Below, in pieces: positions 1-5,583 of a DNA stretch of 9,066 nt; within the stretch, counting starts at the first letter, position 1, and each line of letters begins with the position of its first letter. Where the stretch lies: positions 1-9,066 of the forward strand of contig JAUNIK010000089.1 in the NCBI GenBank assembly GCA_030523505.1, read 5' to 3'. Both the position numbers and the translations under genes were made by a program. The notes under the pieces are model-generated. The model ran no database searches. It was not told the DNA's origin and saw nothing but the letters and a program-made list of their open reading frames with translations. This DNA comes from Prevotellaceae bacterium (lineage in GTDB: Bacteria; Bacteroidota; Bacteroidia; Bacteroidales; Bacteroidaceae).

Positions 1-68
1 CTAGTCTTAACAAGGATATTTTGATCTAATAACATCTATTAAAACAATTCTGTGCCTAAAGAGTAACT

Positions 69-1031
69 TCAATAGCCCTCCCCCAATGAGGGGGGAGCTG
101 GAGGGGGGCTTGAGGCGGAGCCTTTTTTATTCCTCGGATGATGCATCAGTATCTCCTCGCGGAGGGTTGTGGTGTCGATATGTGTGTAGATCTCCGTTGT
201 GCCGATACTCTCATGACCGAGCATCGCCTGAATGACACGCAGATCGGCACCACCTTTCAGCAGTTCGGTGGCGAAACTATGACGGAGGGTGTGAGGTGAG
301 ATGGTTTTTTCTATTCCAGCCTCAACAGCCTGACGTTTTATCATGATGAGAATCATCGTACGGGTGAGATGGGCTCCACGACGATTGAGAAACACATAAT
401 CTTCTTCGCCGGGCTTGATATTCAGCAGGTTACGGTCGAGATACCAGTATTTCAGTTCCTTCAATGCCTTACCGGAGATTGGTACCAGTCGCTCCTTGCT
501 GCCTTTGCCAAACACTCGCACGAATTTCTCATCTTCAAAGATATCCGACAGTTTGAGGTTCACCAACTCCGACACTCGCAATCCACAGGAGAACAGCACT
601 TCAATAATAGCCTTGTTGCGCTGGCCCTCGGGTTTCGACAGGTCGATAGACGCTTCGAGGGCATCGACCTCCTCGACCGAAAGCACTTCCGGCAGATGTT
701 CGCCCATCTGTGGCGACTCTAACAGTTCCGAAGGGTCGTTGTCGATATAGCCTTCGAGCACCAGAAAACGATAGAACGAGCGTACTCCCGAGAGTATCCT
801 GGCCTGTGTGGCGGCCCCTACTCCATGCTCGTGGATGGACAGGGCAAAATGCTGAAGGTCTTCCAATTCCAGTTCGGCAGCAATCTTCTCCTCACTATCA
901 CAGTAGTCGAGGAGGTATTGCAGGTCGTGCTGATACGCCTCAATGGTGTTTTGCGAGTAGTTTCGCTCTAATTTGAGGTATCTCACGTACGCACGAACAA
1001 TATTTATTGTGGTTTTCTTGTCCTTTTGCAT
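69..1031 (-). CDS. xerD: Tyrosine recombinase XerD, with a repeat-derived C-terminal tail
   Basis: Site-specific tyrosine recombinase, probably the XerD partner of XerC that resolves chromosome dimers at dif in the cytoplasm. The 320-residue protein has an N-terminal SAM-like DNA-binding domain (about 8-95) and a catalytic domain (about 112-298). The full catalytic set is visible: R152 (SCGLRVSEL), K176 (GKGSKER), H247 and R250 (SPHTLRHSFAT), H273 (LGHESI) and the nucleophile Y282 (TEIYTH). The family core ends near HHPRNKK (297-303). The remaining 17 residues are unusual: S308-Y320 (SPPPAPPSLGEGY) are translated from the palindromic repeat at 75-111, so the original stop was probably displaced when the repeat arrived. 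It is divergent from aroQ and has its own promoter-like site. XerD rather than XerC is inferred from overall resemblance and neighbours; tyrosine-recombinase identity is secure. Confidence 0.95.
   Translation of the reverse strand: MQKDKKTTINIVRAYVRYLKLERNYSQNTIEAYQHDLQYLLDYCDSEEKIAAELELEDLQHFALSIHEHGVGAATQARILSGVRSFYRFLVLEGYIDNDPSELLESPQMGEHLPEVLSVEEVDALEASIDLSKPEGQRNKAIIEVLFSCGLRVSELVNLKLSDIFEDEKFVRVFGKGSKERLVPISGKALKELKYWYLDRNLLNIKPGEEDYVFLNRRGAHLTRTMILIMIKRQAVEAGIEKTISPHTLRHSFATELLKGGADLRVIQAMLGHESIGTTEIYTHIDTTTLREEILMHHPRNKKGSASSPPPAPPSLGEGY
75..111 (-). repeat. Palindromic C/G-rich repeat, copy A (long-loop subtype)
   Basis: Read on the minus strand it starts AAGCCCCCCTCC and continues into a hairpin with arms CTCCCCC (rc of 91-97) and GGGGGAG (rc of 78-84). 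The 6-nt loop is shared with copy D apart from one base. It lies wholly inside the xerD reading frame and encodes residues S308-G319; the stop TGA follows after one more codon (Tyr). It could also work as a hairpin at the end of the xerD transcript, but no T-run follows it on that strand. Confidence 0.85.
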
Positions 1032-1048
1032 TTATTTTCGTACTTTTG
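1017..1048 (+). promoter_or_regulatory. Bacteroidetes-type promoter for the aroQ operon
   Basis: TACTTTTG at 1041-1048 is an exact TAnnTTTG -7 box. A near-match -33 box, CTTG (1017-1020), lies 20 nt upstream. The predicted start near 1055 gives a leader of about 58 nt before the aroQ ATG at 1113. The -33 box lies within the first codons of xerD. The same TACTTTTG octamer is found in the promoter of the small gene at 8681-8938. Confidence 0.5.
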
Positions 1049-1052
1049 CCCA

Positions 1053-1085
1053 CAAATTTACGAAATTATCAACAAGTGGCTCAAA
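1053..1085 (-). promoter_or_regulatory. Bacteroidetes-type promoter for xerD
   Basis: On the minus strand the -7 box is TAAATTTG (1060-1053), an exact match to TAnnTTTG. A TTTG at 1085-1082 serves as the -33 box, with a 21-nt spacer. Transcription would start near 1046 and leave a leader of about 15 nt before the xerD ATG at 1031. The call rests on consensus matching only. Confidence 0.6.
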
Positions 1086-1112
1086 AAACAACCACTTTTT
1101 TTGCAGAAAAAG

Positions 1113-1529
1113 ATGAAAATACTTATTGTCAACGGTCCAAATCTCAATCTTCTGGGTGTCCGCGAGCCGGGAATCTACGGTTCGGAGTCATTCGAATGCT
1201 ATCTGCCTGCGCTACAGGCAAAATACCCTGATGTTGAAATAGAATACTACCAGAGCAACATCGAGGGTGAGATGATAAACAAGATGCAGGAGGTTGGATT
1301 CACCTACGATGGCATCATTCTCAATGCTGGTGCCTATACCCATACGAGCATTGCCCTGGGCGACTGTATCAGAGCTTTGAAATGTCCGGTGATTGAGGTA
1401 CATATCTCTAATGTCCACCAGCGTGAGGAGTTCCGCCACAAGTCGATGATATCGGCTGCTTGCAAGGGTGTGATATGCGGCTTTGGGTTGAAGTCGTATG
1501 AACTGGCATTGCTGAGTTTTATAAAATAA
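1113..1529 (+). CDS. aroQ: Type II 3-dehydroquinate dehydratase
   Basis: Cytoplasmic enzyme of the shikimate pathway that dehydrates 3-dehydroquinate to 3-dehydroshikimate. From the ATG at 1113 the protein has 138 residues, the normal length for the dodecameric type II family. It begins directly with the conserved first strand, MKILIVNGPNLNLLG. An in-frame ATG at 1026 was rejected because it would add 29 residues with no family counterpart and would start upstream of the predicted transcription start. Family motifs are REPGIYG with catalytic Y22, QSNIEGE (47-53), LNAGAYTHTSIAL (70-82) and SNVHQREEFRHKS (99-111) with catalytic H102. It is first in a rightward operon; the next gene starts 4 nt after its stop. 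As I recall, many Bacteroidales have pyruvate kinase (pyk) between aroQ and the O-methyltransferase; it is absent here. Confidence 0.96.
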   Translation: MKILIVNGPNLNLLGVREPGIYGSESFECYLPALQAKYPDVEIEYYQSNIEGEMINKMQEVGFTYDGIILNAGAYTHTSIALGDCIRALKCPVIEVHISNVHQREEFRHKSMISAACKGVICGFGLKSYELALLSFIK

Positions 1530-1533
1530 CCAC

Positions 1534-2160
1534 ATGAGTATCGACGAGTACATACTTCAGCATATTGATCCGGAACCAGAGCATCTCTATAAGCTTTACA
1601 GGGCTACCAACATAGAGTTGCTCCATGGACGCATGGCATCCGGTCATCTGCAGGGACGACTGCTGAAGATGCTTGTGCAGATGATTCGCCCGAAGAACAT
1701 CCTCGAGATTGGCACCTTTGCCGGATACAGTGCCATCTGCATGGCTGAGGGACTGGAAGACGGGGGAAAGGTATATACCTTCGAGATAAACGATGAGCAG
1801 GAGGATTTCACCCGTCCGTGGATTGAATCATCAGAGGTGGCCGACCGCATCGAGTTCATCATCGGCGATGCCATAGAGAAAGCACCGGAACTGGGCATCG
1901 AGTTCGACATGGCGTTTGTAGATGGCGACAAGCGCACATATCTCGAGACATACGAGATGGTGCTGAAGATACTCCGTCCGGGTGGATTCATCCTGGCTGA
2001 CAACACCCTCTGGGATGAGCATGTGGTGGATCCGCAGTATCTGAAAGACCAACAGACAAAAGGAATATTGAAGTTCAACGACTTTGTAGCACAAGACCAA
2101 CGTGTGGAGAAGGTGATACTGCCTCTGCGCGACGGACTGACACTAATTAGAAAACTATGA
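1534..2160 (+). CDS. SAM-dependent O-methyltransferase (catechol/caffeoyl-CoA OMT family)
   Basis: A 208-residue cytoplasmic class I methyltransferase of the metal-dependent catechol/caffeoyl-CoA O-methyltransferase family (Methyltransf_3 type). The SAM-binding glycine motif is LEIGTFAGYS (57-66), and the acidic end of the second strand is in YTFEIND. Likely metal ligands are D130 (FVDGDKRTY), D156 and N157 (LADNTLW); D132 and K133 also match the family. The natural substrate of bacterial members in this operon context is not known, and I do not infer one. It is co-transcribed with aroQ (4-nt gap), and its stop overlaps the start of the next gene in an ATGA arrangement, suggesting translational coupling. 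Length and motifs are complete, with no sign of damage. Confidence 0.93.
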   Translation: MSIDEYILQHIDPEPEHLYKLYRATNIELLHGRMASGHLQGRLLKMLVQMIRPKNILEIGTFAGYSAICMAEGLEDGGKVYTFEINDEQEDFTRPWIESSEVADRIEFIIGDAIEKAPELGIEFDMAFVDGDKRTYLETYEMVLKILRPGGFILADNTLWDEHVVDPQYLKDQQTKGILKFNDFVAQDQRVEKVILPLRDGLTLIRKL

Positions 2161-3428
2161 GAAAAATCTTATTTCTTATCCTCGCATTAGGACTGATGCA
2201 GGATATCACAGCACAGGTAGAGGAGCATGATGTTTCATCAATCTACATCGGTGGACACATTCGCCGCGCGCGTCCTACCACCATCAAAAATCTGCGTGCC
2301 TCGGGATTCACTACGGCAATCCTGTTCAATGTGCATGTTGACACGGATGGAACTCTCATGACCGATGGTGAGACTATCTGCAAGAACGGAGAATATGTGT
2401 TTGCCAACACTCAGCCTCACTATGTCAGCGACATTAAGGAGCTGTTGGAGGCACCTACATCCATCCGTCGTATAGAGATTTGCATCGGTGGCTGGGGCAA
2501 TGACTCGTACGACCATATCCGCGACCTTATCAACGCCAACGGCACTGGCGAGGGTACGATGCTCTACAAGAATTTCAAGGCTTTGAAGGAGGCTATTCCT
2601 GAAATCGAGGCTGTGAACAACGATCAGGAACAGTGCTATGACTTGGAAACAGCGAAGAAGTTCCATAGGATGATGGGCGACCTCGGCATGACTACCACCA
2701 TCGCTCCTTACACCCAGAAGACCTACTGGAAGAACTTGGCTACCTATCTGCACAACGAAGGTTTGCTGGATCGTATTCTCATACAGTGCTACGATGGTGG
2801 TGCGGGCAACAATCCTGCCAACTGGCATCTCGTTGAGGGTGTGCCTGTTCACGGAGGACGAATGTACTATCAGGACACATGGGATGTGGACTATCATATC
2901 GGAAAGTTCCAGGACTGGGCCGACAACTGTGATGTGACGGGCGGTTTCGTATGGGTTTACAACGATGAGTCGTGGAACATGAACGCTTGGGCAACGGGCA
3001 TCAACCGTGTGTATAAGGCTCGTACCGTGAGCGAAGACCTCGTGGTGGCTACCGTATATAGCGAGACCGACTTCGGTGGTTACAGTGTTGACCTGCCAGA
3101 AGGAAAGTTCGTTCAGCAGGAAATGGCTTGCTGGGGTATCAAGAACCAGGACATCGCCTCGGTGAAGGTGAAGGAGGGCTACAAACTCATTATCCACACT
3201 AACTCAAGCTGTCAGAGAGGAAAAGAGTTTACGGGCGACAACGCCTCGCTGGGAGCATACGGCAACAAAGCAATGTCAATAACCGTGGAATCAATCGAAA
3301 ACGGTATCACAAATGTTGATAGCGAGGTTGCCAACGGTGAGATGTACGACCTTCAGGGTCGCAAGGTGGAAGCCGGCACCGCAAAACACGGCATTTATAT
3401 TATCAACAACAAGAAAATCATTAAGTAA
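2157..3428 (+). CDS. Secreted GH18-like TIM-barrel protein with beta/gamma-crystallin domain and sorting tail
   Basis: This 423-residue protein has a signal peptide (about 1-19, MRKILFLILALGLMQDITAQ) and a GH18-like barrel (about 25-290). Barrel strands recognisable in order are YIGGHI, TTAILFNVHV, RIEICIGGWG, TTTIAPYT, RILIQCYDGG and GGFVWVYNDESW. The position of the catalytic DGxDxDxE motif reads EAVNNDQE (151-158): D156 and the acid E158 are kept, but the first Asp is Glu and the second is Asn, so activity is uncertain. About 295-381 resembles a beta/gamma-crystallin domain (VYSETDFGGYSVDLPEGKF, then IASVKVKEGYKLIIH) with degenerate Ca-binding motifs. The C-terminus (MYDLQGRKV ... GIYIINNKKIIK) resembles a short type IX-like sorting tail. 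If active it would cut beta-1,4-GlcNAc-containing glycans; otherwise it may bind them. Start ATG overlaps the upstream stop by 4 nt. Confidence 0.78.
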   Translation: MRKILFLILALGLMQDITAQVEEHDVSSIYIGGHIRRARPTTIKNLRASGFTTAILFNVHVDTDGTLMTDGETICKNGEYVFANTQPHYVSDIKELLEAPTSIRRIEICIGGWGNDSYDHIRDLINANGTGEGTMLYKNFKALKEAIPEIEAVNNDQEQCYDLETAKKFHRMMGDLGMTTTIAPYTQKTYWKNLATYLHNEGLLDRILIQCYDGGAGNNPANWHLVEGVPVHGGRMYYQDTWDVDYHIGKFQDWADNCDVTGGFVWVYNDESWNMNAWATGINRVYKARTVSEDLVVATVYSETDFGGYSVDLPEGKFVQQEMACWGIKNQDIASVKVKEGYKLIIHTNSSCQRGKEFTGDNASLGAYGNKAMSITVESIENGITNVDSEVANGEMYDLQGRKVEAGTAKHGIYIINNKKIIK

Positions 3429-3432
3429 AATA

Positions 3433-3768
3433 ATGGAAGCAACAAGACAAAATCGTATAGCACGCCTCCTGCAGAAGGAACTGAGCCTTATTTTCCAGGC
3501 ACAGACAAGAGCAATGCACGGCGTGATGGTAAGTGTAACAAACTGCAAGATCAGTCCAGACCTCTCAATCTGTACTGCATATCTGAGTATCTTCCCTTCT
3601 GACAAGGGACAGGAGATTATCACCAATGTGAATAACAACGCGTCGCAGATTCGCTATGAGCTGGGCACCAGAGTGCGCAACCAGTTGCGTATCATCCCTG
3701 AACTGCGTTTCCACATCGATGACTCCCTCGACTACATCGAGCGTATTGACGAATTGTTGAAGAAGTAA
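3433..3768 (+). CDS. rbfA: Ribosome-binding factor A
   Basis: Cytoplasmic 30S maturation factor with a single KH-like domain that assists 16S rRNA 5'-end processing and cold adaptation. The 111-residue protein starts METATRQ-like (MEATRQNRIARLLQKELS), followed by VSVTNCKISPDLSICTAYLS and the C-terminal signature RNQLRIIPELRFHIDDSLDY. The ATG at 3433 is chosen over an in-frame ATG at 3313, which lies inside the upstream gene and would add about 40 residues foreign to the family. The gap to the preceding stop is 4 nt, so it belongs to the operon. The last two bases of the stop codon (TAA at 3766-3768) are also the first bases of repeat B, so a repeat boundary sits exactly at the end of this gene. 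Confidence 0.95.
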   Translation: MEATRQNRIARLLQKELSLIFQAQTRAMHGVMVSVTNCKISPDLSICTAYLSIFPSDKGQEIITNVNNNASQIRYELGTRVRNQLRIIPELRFHIDDSLDYIERIDELLKK

Positions 3769-3796
3769 GCCCCCCTCCAACTCCCCCGAGGGGGAG
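3767..3796 (+). repeat. Palindromic C/G-rich repeat, copy B (short-loop subtype, left flank of DUF559 gene)
   Basis: Begins AAGCCCCCCTCCAA and continues into CTCCCCCGAGGGGGAG (3781-3796), a near-perfect palindrome. It forms a 6-7 bp G/C stem with a 2-4 nt loop. It starts within the rbfA stop codon and points toward the DUF559 gene. Copy C is its inverted partner on the other side. As RNA it could form a strong hairpin between rbfA and the downstream genes, but no T-run follows. Confidence 0.88.
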
Positions 3797-3836
3797 AGAC
3801 TGGAAGTTACCAAAGACTAATCAAAAAAGTTCCAAT

Positions 3837-4232
3837 ATGAAATATAGGTACCAGACGGCTGATCCTATGCTATATTCCATGCTGAAAGAATTTGCAAGGG
3901 AAAACAGAAGACATCAGACAGAAGCCGAGAGCCTGCTCTGGGAAAACCTAAGATATTCAGCATTGGGGGCAACTTTCAAAAGGCAGCATATAATAGGTGC
4001 TTACATTGCCGACTTTGCCTGTCTGGATGCAAATCTAGTTATCGAAGTGGATGGAGGTTATCATGCACAATACGAACAACAAGCAAGGGATGCATACCGG
4101 ACAAGTAAACTGAATGACATGGGGTTTCACGTTATGCGCTTCAACAACAATGATATAATAGGTAACATAGATAGTATTGTAAACGAAATATTCTCTTATG
4201 TCAGAGGATTCGAACAAAGAAAGCATTTTTAA
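3837..4232 (+). CDS. DUF559 (Vsr/PD-(D/E)XK-like) nuclease-fold protein
   Basis: A small cytoplasmic protein of 131 residues with the full DUF559 pattern. An N-terminal helix carries E31 (TEAESLLWENLR), then FKRQHIIGAYIADF (47-60) with R49 and D59, IEVDGGYH (69-76) with E70, D72 and H76, and a C-terminal DAYRTSKLNDMGFHVMRF (85-102). The family is related to the very-short-patch repair endonuclease (Vsr) fold, and D59, E70 and D72 are the likely metal-binding centre. Its biological role is not established. Residues after about 121 (VRGFEQRKHF) look like an extra tail. Its final 35 bases overlap the permease gene in another frame. Its A-rich codons (AGA/AGG for Arg, many ATA for Ile) differ from the neighbours, consistent with acquisition. 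It is flanked by inverted repeats B and C. Confidence 0.85.
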   Translation: MKYRYQTADPMLYSMLKEFARENRRHQTEAESLLWENLRYSALGATFKRQHIIGAYIADFACLDANLVIEVDGGYHAQYEQQARDAYRTSKLNDMGFHVMRFNNNDIIGNIDSIVNEIFSYVRGFEQRKHF

Positions 4233-5487
4233 AAAGCTCCTCCCCTCGGGGAGGCTGGGAGGGGGCTTCTCCCTTTTCATAGCGAAGCGTTACATCCTTT
4301 CGAAGAAGAGCACTAACGCTATCAACATCATCAGTGGCATCAGCGTGGTGGGCGTCACCGTGGCTACAATGGCATTGGTGGTGGTGCTCAGCGTGTTCAA
4401 CGGATTCTCGGATATGGTGGCTACCTTCTTCACAAACTTCGACCCACAGCTGAAGGTGACGCCTGTGACGGGCAAGACCATCATTGCCGACGATCCGGTG
4501 ATTACCGAGATAAAGGCTATGGACGAGATTGAGGTGGCTACGGAGTGTGTTGAGGAGATGGCGATGGCCGTATATAACAACAAGATGCTGATGGTGACGG
4601 TGAAAGGTGTGGAGGATAACTTCGCCGAACTGACACATATAGAAGATGTGCTCTATGGACAGAAGGATTTCTGTCTGCACGCCGGAGCCCTGGATTACGC
4701 ACTTCCCGGAGTGGGTGTGGTTCAGCAGTTGGGTACCGATGTGCGCTGGTCGGACTATCTACATATCTATGCACCAAAGCGCGAAGGTCAACTCGAAATG
4801 AGTGATCCTGAGAGCGGATTTGTAGTTGACTCACTTACGTTGCCACAGACGTCTTTCGCCGTTGGTCAGGCTAAGATCGACCGCAATTATATCCTCTGTT
4901 CGGCATCCTTTGCCCGCCAGTTGTTTGGCATGCAGGGTGAGATGACATCGCTGGAGTTGCGAGTGAAGCCTGAGGCAAACTTCAATGCGGTGAAGAAAGA
5001 GATAAAGCGGATTGCCGGTGAGCGCTATGCTGTGCTCGACCGTTTTGAACAGCAGGCCGACACTTTCCGCATAATGCAGATAGAGAAGATTCTGGCGTAT
5101 GTGTTCCTCACATTCATCCTCATCGTGGCTTGCTTCAATATCATCGGTAGTATTTCGATGCTTATCATCGACAAGAAGAACGATGTGCAGACATTGCGCA
5201 ACCTCGGTGCAAGCGACAAGCAGATATCGAGCATATTCCTCTTCGAGGGTAGGATAATATCCGCCATCGGTGCTGTTCTCGGCATCATCCTCGGACTGCT
5301 GCTCTGTTGGATGCAACAGCAGTTTGGTTTTGTGAAGATGGGCAACGCTGGCAATTTCATCATCAACGCCTATCCTGTCAGTGTGCACTATCTGGATGTG
5401 TTCATAGTATTAGTGACCGTGCTCATCGTAGGCTGGACTGCCGTGTGGTATCCAGTGAGATATATGAGCAGGAGGTTGTTGGAATAG
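4198..5487 (+). CDS. FtsX/LolC-LolE-type ABC transporter permease with repeat-derived N-terminus
   Basis: Inner-membrane permease of the MacB/FtsX superfamily, most like the LolC/LolE subunits that release lipoproteins for transport to the outer membrane; no ATPase gene is in view. The 429-residue protein has membrane segments at about 42-67, 298-325, 345-373 and 398-421, with a large periplasmic MacB_PCD-like domain between the first two. The family core begins at FSLFIAKRYILSKKSTNAINIISGIS (from 24; matched here in shorter pieces). The ATG at 4198 is the only ATG between an in-frame TAA at 4180-4182 and that core, so translation must start inside the DUF559 gene unless a non-standard codon is used. 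Residues K13-F24 (KLLPSGRLGGGF) come from repeat C. The first 23 residues therefore look like a replaced leader. The stop codon (5485-5487) abuts another repeat head. Confidence 0.88.
   Translation: MSEDSNKESIFKKLLPSGRLGGGFSLFIAKRYILSKKSTNAINIISGISVVGVTVATMALVVVLSVFNGFSDMVATFFTNFDPQLKVTPVTGKTIIADDPVITEIKAMDEIEVATECVEEMAMAVYNNKMLMVTVKGVEDNFAELTHIEDVLYGQKDFCLHAGALDYALPGVGVVQQLGTDVRWSDYLHIYAPKREGQLEMSDPESGFVVDSLTLPQTSFAVGQAKIDRNYILCSASFARQLFGMQGEMTSLELRVKPEANFNAVKKEIKRIAGERYAVLDRFEQQADTFRIMQIEKILAYVFLTFILIVACFNIIGSISMLIIDKKNDVQTLRNLGASDKQISSIFLFEGRIISAIGAVLGIILGLLLCWMQQQFGFVKMGNAGNFIINAYPVSVHYLDVFIVLVTVLIVGWTAVWYPVRYMSRRLLE
4236..4268 (-). repeat. Palindromic C/G-rich repeat, copy C (short-loop subtype, right flank of DUF559 gene, inside permease CDS)
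   Basis: Read on the minus strand it starts AAGCCCCCTCCCAG and continues into a palindrome. On the plus strand this palindrome is CCTCCCC-TC-GGGGAGG (4239-4254), a 7-bp stem with a 2-nt loop. It is the inverted partner of copy B and shares its short CGAG-type loop. On the plus strand it is in frame in the permease gene and encodes LLPSGRLGGGF. Confidence 0.85.
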
Positions 5488-5534
5488 CCCCCCAGCCCGA
5501 GCCCCCCTCCGTCTCCCCCCTCAATGGGGGAGGG
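5486..5534 (+). repeat. Palindromic C/G-rich repeat, copy D (long-loop subtype) with duplicated head
   Basis: The complete copy is 5500-5534: head AGCCCCCCTCC, then arms CTCCCCC (5513-5519) and GGGGGAG (5526-5532) around a 6-nt loop almost identical to that of copy A. An extra 8-bp head, AGCCCCCC, at 5486-5493 repeats 14 bp upstream and overlaps the permease stop codon. The remaining intergenic stretch to 5583 is A/T-rich; I see no convincing TAnnTTTG promoter in it. The hairpin may end the operon transcript, but no T-run follows it. Confidence 0.85.
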
Positions 5535-5583
5535 AAGAAATGTCACGTTTATAGGAGTATTGAGAGATTGATATATTGGAAAC

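Larger units (their letters stand above)
3767..4268 (+). mobile_element. Candidate DUF559 cassette bounded by inverted palindromic repeats
   Basis: A ~500-bp unit starting AAGCCCCC (3767) and ending GGGGGCTT (4268), with one gene (3837-4232) between two inverted copies of the short-loop repeat. It interrupts the operon between rbfA and the permease. Gene codon use differs from rbfA: 9 of 11 Arg codons are AGA/AGG, against 3 of 10 in rbfA. No target-site duplication is visible at the ends. Mobility is inferred from architecture and by analogy with REP repeats and their RAYT genes; DUF559 proteins are not established transposases. Confidence 0.4.

Noticed and set aside
113..127. AGGC-GGA-GCCT followed by six T on the plus strand, terminator-like
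   Set aside because: The stem is only 4 bp, it lies inside xerD coding sequence, and no plus-strand gene precedes it in the window.
1026..1112. Upstream in-frame ATG extending AroQ by 29 residues
   Set aside because: The extension precedes the predicted transcription start, has no family counterpart, and the ATG at 1113 gives the conserved N-terminus.
2238..3197. Minus-strand open frame (319 codons) opposite the GH18-like gene
   Set aside because: Antisense to a well-supported coding sequence, with His/Val-rich composition typical of a reverse-complement shadow and no start context or family match.
3755..4280. Search for a target-site duplication flanking the DUF559 cassette
   Set aside because: The bases just outside the two ends (…AGAAGT and CTCCCT…) do not match, so no duplication can be claimed; this fits either a REP-like mechanism or no transposition.
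4201..4680. Minus-strand open frame opposite the permease start
   Set aside because: His-rich shadow of the permease membrane segment; no independent support.
75..5534. CRISPR array interpretation of the C/G-rich repeats
   Set aside because: Only four copies at irregular kilobase distances in both orientations, with no regular spacers and no cas genes.
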